Below are positions 1 to 7,871 of a stretch of DNA of 16,192 nt, one piece after another. Each line of letters opens with the position of its first letter. The first letter of the stretch is position 1. The notes beneath the pieces were generated by a model. That model was given only the letters and a program-made list of their open reading frames with translations, was not told the origin of the DNA and did not search any database. The position numbers and the translations under genes were made by a program. This stretch comes from Chitinophagaceae bacterium UBA4857. Its GTDB lineage: Bacteria; Bacteroidota; Bacteroidia; Chitinophagales; Chitinophagaceae. Location: NCBI GenBank assembly GCA_002399735.1, contig DHEF01000006.1, forward strand, positions 45,685 through 61,876, read 5' to 3'.

Positions 1-40
1 TCATTTCCACTGGAAATAAATTTAATCCCAATCCTATCGG

Positions 41-88
41 ATTGCAAGGGACGATCATCTGTGTTACTATAGCCGGTAACAAAATAAA
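41..88 (+). repeat. Dispersed intergenic repeat, copy 1 (right-hand module)
   Basis: The stretch beginning GCAAGGGACGATCATCTGTG and running through AGCCGGTAAC to AAAATAA matches the copy at 11238-11282 at about 90 percent, with only a few substitutions and one length difference. The left-hand module (GATTAGCGATAT...) seen in the copies at 5629 and 11208 is absent. Here the core is preceded by a small hairpin, CAATCC/GGATTG (29-34 with 39-44). It lies downstream of the peptide transporter pair, directly next to their terminator. Function unknown. Confidence 0.6.
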
Positions 89-114
89 AAAGGTTGCCCT
101 GATAGAGCAACCTT
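81..114 (-). terminator. Rho-independent terminator of the peptide transporter operon
   Basis: A perfect 8-bp stem (90-97 with 107-114, AAGGTTGC/GCAACCTT) has a 9-nt loop. Read on the minus strand it is followed at once by a T-rich run (complement of 81-90). It begins 23 bases beyond the stop codon of the minus-strand transporter gene, so it is well placed to end that transcript. Confidence 0.85.
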
Positions 115-136
115 GTATTTTATAATGCCGCGTTTA

Positions 137-2371
137 TTATCTAATACCGTGCATTAATTTTTTAAGTATAGGGCCAAGCAACACGCACAGTACCGATGCG
201 GCAATAGAAATGCCGGTTAATAACCAGAAGAAATAGCTAAAGCCACGTTCCTCAGCTACCTTCTCCGACATTTCGCCAAACATACCGGCCAGCTTCATAC
301 CAATGGCCACGGCTAAATACCACACGCCAAACATTACGGCAATCATACGTCCCGGTACCAGCTTACTTACATAAGAGAGTGCCACCGGGGATACACAGAG
401 CTCGCCCATGGTATGGAATAAGTACACCAGTATTAACCAGATAATACTTGCCGATGCGCCTTTTGCACCCGGTGCAATATCGCTGGCACCAATGGCAACA
501 AAAGCAGTACCTATACCCAGAAATAACATACCAATGGCGTACTTGTAGTGCGCTCTGGGGTTATACTTGCTGCTCCACCATCTGGAAAATAAAGGAGCCA
601 ATGTAATAATGAATAGGGAGTTAAGAATGTTAAACCAGCTTGCGCCAATTTCTGTGGCCGATACTTTTGATTTTACTACAGCAGGCACACCACTGTCATC
701 GCTTTTGCTTTGTTTAATATCGTGGTTAACGATCAAACCGGTTTTATCGCCTGCTTTTAATTTTTCTTTCTGGTCTTTGGATAGTTTTACACTACGTGTA
801 AGTTGCTCACCTTTGCCATTGATAAAACTAATGTTGGCAAAAGTCATAATGGTACCAAAAGCACCGATCTTTTCTCTTTCTTCAAAACCGGTAATGGTGC
901 CGGGAAAATATTCACCTAATGTGTTATTGTCCTTGTCATAAATAACAAAATCTTTAATCGATTTTTTTTCGTCGTTTAATTTGCTTTCATCGTACAAGGA
1001 TAGTTTTTCTACATCCAGTATATGAACGGTCTGGTTATCGTTATATGAATCTGATGATACAATTTTTGCAGGCGTAGCAATGCCGTTTACATTGGTATAT
1101 TCAACATTGTACGAGCTTGATTTGTATTCGTTCACCACCATCCAAATGGCAATACCCCATATAATTACAAAACTGCAAGACAGAATAATATTGGATAAGG
1201 AATACTTTTTAAAGGTTTGTCCAAACAGTTTAATTAATACCCATGTAATAACAGCCAATGGTAAAATAGTGATTAGCGAATTGGCAATTTTAAAAATAGT
1301 ACCGGATGTACCTTCCATAATACGCTGGGTATAGTCACGGGCAAACAAGGTTAACGAACCCGGTGCCTGCTCAAAGATGGACCAGAAGAACATGGTAATA
1401 ATAGCAAAGAACAGAATAGCTAACATACGGTCACGTACAATAGCATCGTACTTAACCAAACGTACTGCTAACAAAATAAGGAACAACACCAAGGCCAGCA
1501 GAATAATAAAACTGGAACCACTAAGCGGGCCTACTGTAAAGTTGAATAGGTTGGTACTGCCTTCCGATATTTTTGAAATAGGATCGTTTAAAATCCAACC
1601 CAAACCTAATGCCACACAGGCCGCAATAAGTATGTAATGAAAGGAGGCAAAAGGGTTTCTCTTTTCACCCGCAGCATCACCAATAGTTGTAGCAACAGCC
1701 GCATTTTTCTTTGGTGGCTTTAAACCTACATTGCCAAAAATGCCTTGTGCAAACCAAAACTGCAATAAACCAAACAACATAAAAATACCGGCAACACCAA
1801 AGCCCCAGCTCCAGCCAATTTTTTCGCCCAGGTAACCGCAAAGCATAATGCCAAAAAAGGCACCGGCGTTTACACCCATATAAAAAATAGTATAAGCACC
1901 ATCTTTTTTCTCGGGTTTGTATTTATACATTTCCGATACTATGGATGTCATGTTGGGTTTAAAAAAGCCACTGCCAAATACCAATAGCACCAAACCGGTG
2001 TAAATAGAAAAAGGTGTTTCCACCGCCATGGCCGCATGCCCTAGTGTCATTAGCAATGCGCCTACTACAACGGCCCACCTGAAACCAATAATTTTATCGG
2101 CAAAGTAACCACCCAGCATGGTACTTAAATAAACCAATGCAGTGTACGAACCAAAAATAGCCAACGCATGTTCTTTAGGCCAGCCCCAACCCTGATCCAT
2201 TAATGCAGCCGTAAAAAACAATACTAATAAGGCCCGCATGCCATAATAAGAAAACCTCTCCCACATTTCGGTAAAAAACAACACAAATAAACCGGCAGGA
2301 TGGCCAATTACCTGTGTCTGAAAAAACGATTCCGAATCCTTTTTTAATTGTTCTTCTGAAATTGAACTCAT
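137..2371 (-). CDS. POT/PTR2-family proton-coupled peptide transporter with large extra domain
   Basis: This is an inner-membrane MFS transporter of the POT (PTR2) family, which imports di- and tripeptides with protons. The family motif ExxERFxYYG is at residues 35-44, the conserved Lys of the GxGxxKPN-like motif is K138, FYMGVN is at 163-168, FWxxFEQ at 329-335 and GELCxSP at 656-662. I count the usual twelve helices plus the two extra bacterial POT helices (about 243-262 and 286-306). At 744 residues it is much longer than the roughly 500 of its neighbour. The excess lies between the FEQ helix (TM7) and the helix starting near 580: two additional hydrophobic segments (about 357-384 and 391-412), then about 155 polar residues (414-572) predicted to be periplasmic. 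It starts 23 bases after the upstream transporter's stop, so the two are probably co-transcribed, ending at the terminator at 81-114. Family assignment is very secure. Substrate range and the role of the insertion are unknown. Confidence 0.93.
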   Translation of the reverse strand: MSSISEEQLKKDSESFFQTQVIGHPAGLFVLFFTEMWERFSYYGMRALLVLFFTAALMDQGWGWPKEHALAIFGSYTALVYLSTMLGGYFADKIIGFRWAVVVGALLMTLGHAAMAVETPFSIYTGLVLLVFGSGFFKPNMTSIVSEMYKYKPEKKDGAYTIFYMGVNAGAFFGIMLCGYLGEKIGWSWGFGVAGIFMLFGLLQFWFAQGIFGNVGLKPPKKNAAVATTIGDAAGEKRNPFASFHYILIAACVALGLGWILNDPISKISEGSTNLFNFTVGPLSGSSFIILLALVLFLILLAVRLVKYDAIVRDRMLAILFFAIITMFFWSIFEQAPGSLTLFARDYTQRIMEGTSGTIFKIANSLITILPLAVITWVLIKLFGQTFKKYSLSNIILSCSFVIIWGIAIWMVVNEYKSSSYNVEYTNVNGIATPAKIVSSDSYNDNQTVHILDVEKLSLYDESKLNDEKKSIKDFVIYDKDNNTLGEYFPGTITGFEEREKIGAFGTIMTFANISFINGKGEQLTRSVKLSKDQKEKLKAGDKTGLIVNHDIKQSKSDDSGVPAVVKSKVSATEIGASWFNILNSLFIITLAPLFSRWWSSKYNPRAHYKYAIGMLFLGIGTAFVAIGASDIAPGAKGASASIIWLILVYLFHTMGELCVSPVALSYVSKLVPGRMIAVMFGVWYLAVAIGMKLAGMFGEMSEKVAEERGFSYFFWLLTGISIAASVLCVLLGPILKKLMHGIR

Positions 2372-2394
2372 GGTAGCTTTTTTGATAAATAAAT

Positions 2395-3918
2395 TTATTT
2401 AACCCCGTGCATTAGTTTTTTAACCAATGGCGAAAGTAGTAAAAGTATAACTCCTGAAATTATTCCGGTGTACAATAAAAACTCAAACAAATTCATATAG
2501 GATGCTTTTGCAACCGCTAAACTTGCGGCCTCATCTCCTGAGTGGTCAATACTAGCAATGTTTGCCAATAATGCGGCTATATATTCAGAGCCAGCGGTAG
2601 CTAAAAACCAAACTCCCATCATAAAACCAACTATCTTGGTTGGCGATAATTTGGTAACCGAGGATAGACCAACTGGTGATAAACACAACTCTCCAAACGT
2701 ATGTAACATATACATAAATATAATCCAAATAAATGCAACTTTCTCTGTACCTGATACACTGCCACCAATTACTAAAGCACCAAAACCCAGTCCTGCAAAA
2801 ATTAACGACATACTAAACTTTATAACCGTATTAGGATTGGCGTTCATTTTTGATAGCTTATTCCATATCCATGCAAATACTGGTGCAAACAATACAATAA
2901 ATAGTGCATTAAATAAATTAACCTGCCCTGGTTTTAATTCAATGCCAAATACATTTCTATCCAATGCCCTTTCCGAAAATAAACTCAACGATGTGTAGGC
3001 TTGCTCAAATAAGGCCCAAAAAACAACCGAAAAAAGAATTAAAATAGTAAGTGCAATTAATCTGTCCCTTCCCACTTTATCCAACTTAGATGCCTGCCAT
3101 CCGATGTAAATAAGAGATACTATACCTGAGCCTAATAACAACCCTCCTACAACACTGTGGCGTTGTATCATCTGCCATACAACAAAGCTTCCTAAAAAGC
3201 CCAGAATATAAATAAGACTCTCTCGGGAAATTACTCCGCCTACTTTCTCCTTTAGTATTGCCGGATTTTTTGGTTCTCCTTTACCTAAGAAGTATTTTTT
3301 GCCGGAGATAAATACTAGTAAACCCAACAACATACCAAGACCTGCAGATCCAAAACCATATGCCCAGCCATATTCTTCACCAAGCCAAACACATATAATA
3401 GTTGCTAATAACGAACCTAGGTTAATACCCATGTAAAATATAGTAAAGCCCGATTCTTTTCTAGGGTCTTGTTTTTCATATAACTCTCCCACAATGGAAG
3501 AAATGTTAGCTTTTAAAAAGCCAACACCCATTACTATTAATGAAAGTGAAAAGTAAAAAACCTGAAGCGCCGTATCATCCCTTTGCACTATACCATCAAC
3601 CATGGTAGCAGCATGGCCTTCATAAGCCATACCCAAATGCCCTAACACTAATAAAATGGCACCAAAGGTTACTGCTTTTCTAAAGCCTAAATATTTGTCG
3701 GCAAGGTATCCCCCTAAAACAGGCATTGCGTATACAAGTGCTGCATAGCTGCCTACCAACAAGTTGCCATTTGTGTCGGTAAATAAGTGGTAACGTACTA
3801 AATAGTAAATCAATAACCCCTTCATTCCGTAAAACGAAAATCGCTCCCACATTTCCGTAAAAAACAAAACAAAAAGCCCCTTCGGGTGACCCAGGATTTC
3901 TCCTTCGTGCTTGCTCAT
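2395..3918 (-). CDS. POT/PTR2-family proton-coupled peptide transporter
   Basis: Inner-membrane di/tripeptide:proton symporter of the POT family, 507 residues, which is normal for bacterial members. The ExxERFxFYG motif is at residues 22-31, the conserved Lys at K136 (GVGFLKAN), FYMGIN at 161-166, FWALFEQ at 300-306 and GELCLSP at 409-415. The hydrophobic profile fits 12 helices plus the two bacterial extras at about 232-275. The N-terminal GHPxGLFVLFFTEMWERFS block and the C-terminal KKLMHG are shared with the downstream 744-residue paralogue, so the pair looks like a tandem duplication. It is first in a two-gene minus-strand operon. The alternative overlapping frame from 3922 is a shadow and lacks these motifs. 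The exact peptide specificity cannot be read from sequence. Confidence 0.94.
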   Translation of the reverse strand: MSKHEGEILGHPKGLFVLFFTEMWERFSFYGMKGLLIYYLVRYHLFTDTNGNLLVGSYAALVYAMPVLGGYLADKYLGFRKAVTFGAILLVLGHLGMAYEGHAATMVDGIVQRDDTALQVFYFSLSLIVMGVGFLKANISSIVGELYEKQDPRKESGFTIFYMGINLGSLLATIICVWLGEEYGWAYGFGSAGLGMLLGLLVFISGKKYFLGKGEPKNPAILKEKVGGVISRESLIYILGFLGSFVVWQMIQRHSVVGGLLLGSGIVSLIYIGWQASKLDKVGRDRLIALTILILFSVVFWALFEQAYTSLSLFSERALDRNVFGIELKPGQVNLFNALFIVLFAPVFAWIWNKLSKMNANPNTVIKFSMSLIFAGLGFGALVIGGSVSGTEKVAFIWIIFMYMLHTFGELCLSPVGLSSVTKLSPTKIVGFMMGVWFLATAGSEYIAALLANIASIDHSGDEAASLAVAKASYMNLFEFLLYTGIISGVILLLLSPLVKKLMHGVK

Positions 3919-3960
3919 GCAATTAAATATTTAAAATAAAAGTTACAATACATTGGTTTA

Positions 3961-4060
3961 TGGCGTGCTCCTGCGGGTCGGGCTTTTACGGGGTTCCGTG
4001 CTACGTTTTACTTCGCACCGGCTCCTACGTCGCCGCCCTCCAAATCCCTCACGCAACTAT
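3961..4060. repeat. GC-rich structured intergenic element (Bacteroidota GGGTCGGGC...TCCCTCACGC type)
   Basis: The block is visibly GC-rich inside AT-rich DNA. It contains GGGTCGGGC near its left side and AAATCCCTCACGC at its right end. The ends pair (GCGTG 3963-3967 with CACGC 4050-4054), and an internal CCGTGC/GCACCGG stem is possible, so it could fold as a branched hairpin. From memory, elements with this start and end are common between genes in Bacteroidota genomes. I do not know a function. No second copy is present in this window. Confidence 0.5.
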
Positions 4061-4255
4061 CCGGCATCACACTACAGTTGCCAAACACATTCATCCGTAG
4101 TTTATCATGCAAAAAAATTAATTGGCATCAAAAATTTTAACAACAGTATCAATCGGCTAATCGTTTTTGCTTAACCTCTTTAAGGCTTGTTCATTAATCC
4201 CCCAAAAAGATAAAGTAAAGGCCAAAATACAGAAAATTAGTCACTCGTAAATAAT

Positions 4256-4263
4256 TAACTTTG
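4256..4263 (+). promoter_or_regulatory. Candidate purD promoter, -7 element
   Basis: TAACTTTG matches the Bacteroidota -7 consensus TAnnTTTG exactly. It would start transcription about 50 bases before the purD ATG. No good -33 TTTG is visible at the expected distance, so support is moderate. No purine riboswitch-like or PurR-like signal was recognised. Confidence 0.4.
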
Positions 4264-4318
4264 TTTGAGCAAACATTACGACATTCGCCACATTTAAGGC
4301 CAATATTTAGTATAAACC

Positions 4319-5599
4319 ATGAATATTTTATTATTAGGCTCCGGAGGAAGAGAGCATGCCCTGGCTTGGAAACTATCACAAAGCCCCAACTGTACTAACT
4401 TGTATATAGCACCCGGCAACCCCGGTACTGCACAATACGGAAAAAACGTTGCGTTAGGCATTACCGATTTTGAAGGTATTGCCGATTTTTGCCAACAGGA
4501 AAATGTAAATATGGTGGTGGTAGGCCCCGAAGAACCACTAGTTAAAGGGGTGTACGATTTTCTGCGTGCAAAAAAAGAACTGGAAAACATCTTAATTATT
4601 GGCCCGTCGCAATACGGTGCACAACTGGAAGGGAGTAAAGCTTTTGCTAAAGCATTTATGCAACGCCACAATATTCCTACGGCCGCTTATGGTGAGTTCA
4701 CTATTGACAATTACGAAGAGGGCGTACAGTATATTAAACAACAGGCTTTACCCATTGTACTTAAAGCAGATGGCTTAGCCGCCGGTAAAGGCGTTGTTAT
4801 TTGTCAAACCCATATTGAAGCAGTTGCAGAGTATGAGTTAATGATTCAGCAGGCCAAGTTCGGTGATGCCAGCAAAAAAGTAGTGATAGAAGAGTTTTTA
4901 TCGGGTATTGAGTTAAGTGTGTTTGTACTAACTGATGGTAAAAACTATGTGCTGTTACCCAATGCAAAAGATTACAAACGCATTGGCGAAGGCGATACCG
5001 GTTTAAACACCGGCGGTATGGGTGCTATTAGCCCGGTGCCGTTGGCTACGGACGAGTTTATGCAAAAAGTAGAGGAGCAGATTGTTAAGCCAACTGTTAA
5101 CGGTTTACATAGCGAGGGCATAAACTACACCGGTTTTGTGTTTATTGGTATAATATCGGTAAACAACGATCCGTTTGTTATTGAGTATAATTGCCGCTTG
5201 GGCGATCCTGAAACGGAAGTGGTAATGCCACGTTTAAAAAACGATTTAGTTGATTTGTTTGCTGCCGCCGCCAATAAAACCTTACATGAGCAAACCATTA
5301 CAACCGACCGTCGTGCTGCGGCTACAGTTGTTGCCGTAAGCCATGGTTATCCCGGTGGTTTTGATAAAGGTTTTGCCATTAGTGGACTGAACGAAAACTA
5401 CGGTAAACAATCCATTGTATTTCAGGCAGGAACTACCGAAAAAAATGGCGAAGTAGTTACCAGCGGCGGCAGGGTACTTTGTGTTACTTCTTTTGCCGAA
5501 GATATTCAGGAAGCGGTAAACACTTCTCTGGATGTATTGTCTAATATTAATTACGAGGGTATTACCTATCGTAATGATATTGGTTACGAGTTTAAATAA
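4319..5599 (+). CDS. purD: Phosphoribosylamine--glycine ligase (GAR synthetase)
   Basis: This cytoplasmic ATP-grasp enzyme joins glycine to 5-phosphoribosylamine to give GAR, using ATP, in the second step of de novo purine synthesis. The N-terminal domain opens with the diagnostic GSGGREHAL at residues 7-15 and VGPEEPL at 68-74. The ATP-grasp core carries SKAFAK (106-111), KADGLAAGKGV (149-159), EEFLSGIELS (191-200), the KDYKR...GDTGLNTGGMGA block (217-236) and the metal-binding EYNCRLGDPETE (289-300). The C-terminal domain has SGGRVL (382-387). The length of 426 is typical, and the start is fixed because the GSGGREH loop normally begins 6-7 residues in. The gene stands alone rather than in a pur operon. 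It converges on rng at a strong bidirectional terminator. Confidence 0.97.
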   Translation: MNILLLGSGGREHALAWKLSQSPNCTNLYIAPGNPGTAQYGKNVALGITDFEGIADFCQQENVNMVVVGPEEPLVKGVYDFLRAKKELENILIIGPSQYGAQLEGSKAFAKAFMQRHNIPTAAYGEFTIDNYEEGVQYIKQQALPIVLKADGLAAGKGVVICQTHIEAVAEYELMIQQAKFGDASKKVVIEEFLSGIELSVFVLTDGKNYVLLPNAKDYKRIGEGDTGLNTGGMGAISPVPLATDEFMQKVEEQIVKPTVNGLHSEGINYTGFVFIGIISVNNDPFVIEYNCRLGDPETEVVMPRLKNDLVDLFAAAANKTLHEQTITTDRRAAATVVAVSHGYPGGFDKGFAISGLNENYGKQSIVFQAGTTEKNGEVVTSGGRVLCVTSFAEDIQEAVNTSLDVLSNINYEGITYRNDIGYEFK

Positions 5600-5628
5600 A
5601 AAAGCTACTTGTAAACGTAAGCTTTGCT

Positions 5629-5662
5629 GATTAGCGATATACTGTTGAACGGAGCGTCGCAA
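5629..5662 (+). repeat. Dispersed intergenic repeat, copy 2 (left-hand module)
   Basis: GATTAGCGATAT followed by a CTGTTGAACGGAGCGTCGCAA-like segment is identical at 32 of 34 positions to 11208-11241. After the shared GCGTCGCAA the sequence departs, so the GGGACGATCAT part is missing. It sits 30 bases after the purD stop, before the terminator. Confidence 0.65.
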
Positions 5663-5697
5663 CATCAGCTCAATCTGGGCGATACAGTTGACAACAT

Positions 5698-5730
5698 AAA
5701 AAAAGACAAGCATTAACCGCTTGTCTTTTT
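5698..5730. terminator. Bidirectional terminator between purD and rng
   Basis: A perfect 12-bp stem (5700-5711 with 5719-5730, AAAAAGACAAGC/GCTTGTCTTTTT) has a 7-nt loop and is A-rich on the left, T-rich on the right. It therefore ends in a U-tract whichever strand is read. It serves convergent purD (plus) and rng (minus, stop 20 bases away). Confidence 0.88.
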
Positions 5731-5749
5731 CATATAAGAATGTTTGTTG

Positions 5750-7303
5750 TTACATTTTTATCTGCTCACCATTCTGGTCAAAAAACTTGTACTCGGTCAG
5801 GTGATAATTGTTGTCCTTCTCCAGTTTTGTTTTTTGTCCGAACTGTTTGTTCCATTTACCCATTTTAGTTTGCCAGAACCACCCTTTAGAAAGATAAGCA
5901 TGCATAATGGGATGTACTACCAGTTTTAAACCTTTGTGCTTGTGTGTTATTAAATAGTTCAGGTTCTTTTCTATTTCATCCTCCAGCAATAAGGTAGAAG
6001 TTATTTTACCGGTGCCGTTACAACTTGGACATGTTTCCTGGGTGTTAATGTTTACCTCGGGCTTCATACGCTGGCGGGTAATTTGCATTAATCCAAATTT
6101 GGAAATAGGCAATACCGCATGTTTAGCACGGTCGGGTTGCATAAACTCTTCCATTTTCTCCACCAGCTTACGCTTGTTGTCAGGAAGTTTCATGTCAATA
6201 AAATCTACCACAATAATACCACCCAAATCACGCAGGCGCATTTGGCGGGCAACTTCTTCGGCAGCTTCTAAATTTGTTTCCAGTGCATTTTGCTCCTGGT
6301 TATTACCTACACTTTTATAGCCGCTGTTTACATCTACTACGTGTAAGGCTTCGGTATGCTCAATAATTAAGTAAGCGCCGCTGTTAAGGTTAACCGTTTT
6401 GCCAAACGTAGCTTTTACTTGCTTGGTTATACCAAATGAGTCAAAAATAGGTGAGCTGCTGTTGTAGTAGCTAACAATTTCTGCTTTTTCGGGAGCAATA
6501 CGTTGTATGTAACTTTTGGTATCCTGAAAAATGTTACGATCGTTTACAACAATTTTGTTGAAGTCGGCATTTAGCAGATCGCGAAGAATACTATTGGTTT
6601 TGGTTTGTTCGCTTAAAATTTTTGCCGGAGGCGTAGCTCCTTTTAAATTTTTCTGGATGGTTTTCCAGGTAGCAACCAACTCCGAAAGATCTTCATGTAA
6701 CTCGGCTGTGTTTTTTCCCTCAGCGGCCGTACGCACTATTACACCAAAGTTTTTGGGTTTAATAGCCTCTACAATTTTTTGCAGTCGCTTTCTTTCTTCC
6801 GAAGAATGAATTTTGCGTGATACCGCTACAATATTGTTGAAGGGGGTAATAACTATGAACCTGCCCGGCAGCGATATTTCGCAACTAAGCCTGGGACCTT
6901 TGGCGGCAATAGGTTCTTTTAAAATTTGTACTAAAATATTGGGCTTACCGCCTAATACTTCGTTTATTTTTCCGGTTTTAACTATTTCGGCTTCTACTTC
7001 AAACTTGTCAAAGTCTAAACCGGTTTCCGATTTGTCGTTGGTAGAAAGTTGTGTGAATTTTAAAAGCGATTTTGCATAAGGACTTAAATCGGTATAATGC
7101 AGGAAGGCATCTTTTTCAAAGCCAACATCTACAAAAGCCGCATTAAGGCCGGGAATAAGTTTTTTTACTTTTCCCAAATACAGGTCGCCCACAGCAAAAC
7201 GAGCATCGCTCTTTTCGTTGTGTAATTCCACAAGTTTCCTGTCTTCCAGCAGGGCAATCTCAACGCCTTGCGGAGCCGCATTAATAATAAGTTCTTTGTT
7301 CAT
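5750..7303 (-). CDS. rng: Ribonuclease G/E family endoribonuclease
   Basis: Single-strand-specific endoribonuclease of the RNase E/G family, expected to process rRNA 5' ends and take part in mRNA decay in the cytoplasm. The S1-type RNA-binding region spans about 37-120 (VGDLYLGKVKKLIPGLNAAF and following residues). KGPRLS is at 135-140 and VRTAAEG at 190-196, as in E. coli RNase E/G. The catalytic aspartates are D324 (VVDVNSG) and D367 (VVDFIDM), with N344 nearby (ETNLEAA). The zinc-link CPSC is at 425-428, which holds the dimer together in RNase E. At 517 residues it is the compact RNase G size, without the long RNase E degradosome scaffold. It is the last of a minus-strand series HU, TPR protein, mS38-like, rng. 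The 383-base gap upstream suggests its own promoter or a long structured leader. Confidence 0.95.
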   Translation of the reverse strand: MNKELIINAAPQGVEIALLEDRKLVELHNEKSDARFAVGDLYLGKVKKLIPGLNAAFVDVGFEKDAFLHYTDLSPYAKSLLKFTQLSTNDKSETGLDFDKFEVEAEIVKTGKINEVLGGKPNILVQILKEPIAAKGPRLSCEISLPGRFIVITPFNNIVAVSRKIHSSEERKRLQKIVEAIKPKNFGVIVRTAAEGKNTAELHEDLSELVATWKTIQKNLKGATPPAKILSEQTKTNSILRDLLNADFNKIVVNDRNIFQDTKSYIQRIAPEKAEIVSYYNSSSPIFDSFGITKQVKATFGKTVNLNSGAYLIIEHTEALHVVDVNSGYKSVGNNQEQNALETNLEAAEEVARQMRLRDLGGIIVVDFIDMKLPDNKRKLVEKMEEFMQPDRAKHAVLPISKFGLMQITRQRMKPEVNINTQETCPSCNGTGKITSTLLLEDEIEKNLNYLITHKHKGLKLVVHPIMHAYLSKGWFWQTKMGKWNKQFGQKTKLEKDNNYHLTEYKFFDQNGEQIKM

Positions 7304-7686
7304 TACAGCAGGTGTAATTATATAACCTTGGTATATACGCTGTAAACTGGATAAGATAATGCATACTTAGTAAGCGGTGGGAATAGTTGCAGCTACCACA
7401 GGAGGGCCAAACTTGTATGATTAACAGCCAGCAGACAATTTAGTGCACAGGCACAATACATGACATTTACAAATAAAACATATTTGTAAAACAAGTTGGG
7501 TAAATCAATTCTGTTATTGAAATACCCAACTTATTTCATCTGAAAATTATATTGACAGATAAAACCGGTTGCCGTTATACATTGTAACCAAACTAGTTGA
7601 TTGTAATTTTAAACAGCAACTGTTTCATGCAGTGCTTTATAAAATAGCAAGATTACTTTCCGTAACTAATACGAAAAGCCTTCTGG
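7304..7686. other. Non-coding gap upstream of rng
   Basis: This is a 383-base AT-rich gap between the stop of the 30-codon gene and the rng start, both on the minus strand. Its main content is the pair of perfect inverted repeats at 7466-7532. No convincing TAnnTTTG promoter for rng was found on the minus strand. The plus-strand frame at 7569-7796 was rejected because it runs antisense to the 30-codon gene. Confidence 0.45.
7466..7532 (-). repeat. Two adjacent perfect inverted repeats in the rng leader region
   Basis: The first is a 10-bp stem, TTTACAAATA (7466-7475) with TATTTGTAAA (7481-7490), around a 5-nt loop. The second is a 10-bp stem, AAGTTGGGTA (7493-7502) with TACCCAACTT (7523-7532), with a further inner TCAAT/ATTGA pairing that closes its loop. 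On the minus strand the larger hairpin comes first, followed by a short T-rich run. It could be a weak terminator after the 30-codon gene or a structured leader of rng. Confidence 0.5.
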
Positions 7687-7779
7687 TTATTTTCTTTTCT
7701 TATGACGATTTTTTCTTAGTCTTTTTTTACGTTTGTGCGTCGCAATCTTATGACGTTTTCTTTTTTTACCGCAAGGCAT
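7687..7779 (-). CDS. COX24/AURKAIP1 (mS38)-like 30-residue basic ribosome-associated protein
   Basis: This complete frame of 30 codons runs from ATG (complement of 7777-7779) to TAA (complement of 7687-7689). The protein is almost entirely Lys, Arg and His: MPCGKKRKRHKIATH at the start, then KRKKRLRKNRHKKRK to the end. This matches the Bacteroidota family usually annotated as AURKAIP1/COX24 domain protein (COX24_C), related to mitochondrial ribosomal mS38 and mycobacterial bS22, which bind the small subunit near the decoding site. The GKKRKRHK and THKRKKRLRKNRHKK blocks are the recognisable signature. The gene is too short for usual length cut-offs. It lies between the TPR gene (92 bases upstream) and rng (383 bases downstream), all on the minus strand. 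Family recognition is from memory but strong. Ribosomal function is inferred from relatives. Confidence 0.88.
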   Translation of the reverse strand: MPCGKKRKRHKIATHKRKKRLRKNRHKKRK

Positions 7780-7871
7780 ACAACAATGTGTTTTAAAAAT
7801 TAATAAAATATAATATCGTCAGGCCGATATAATGCCGTTTTATTTTGTTTAGTACTTACGTACTGTTCAAT

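Larger units (their letters stand above)
3919..4318. other. Divergent intergenic region between transporter operon and purD
   Basis: This 400-base gap separates two divergent genes, so promoters in both directions must lie here. It holds the GC-rich folded element at 3961-4060 and the candidate purD promoter near 4256. For the transporters the best minus-strand match is TAACTTTT shortly before the start, a poor fit to TAnnTTTG. I see no credible gene; the open frames at 3953-4174 and 4194-4379 have no recognisable protein content. Confidence 0.5.

Noticed and set aside
3953..4379. Small frames in the transporter-purD gap on both strands
   Set aside because: They cross the GC-rich folded element or AT-rich DNA and show no recognisable protein; they probably arise by chance.
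7731..7746. Apparent sixth repeat core (gtgcgtcgcaa)
   Set aside because: It falls inside the 30-codon gene, encoding the conserved I-A-T-H residues, so the resemblance to the repeat core is a coincidence of codons.
7569..7796. 75-codon plus-strand frame
   Set aside because: It is antisense to the 30-codon basic gene; its Phe/Tyr-rich run is just the complement of Lys/Arg codons.
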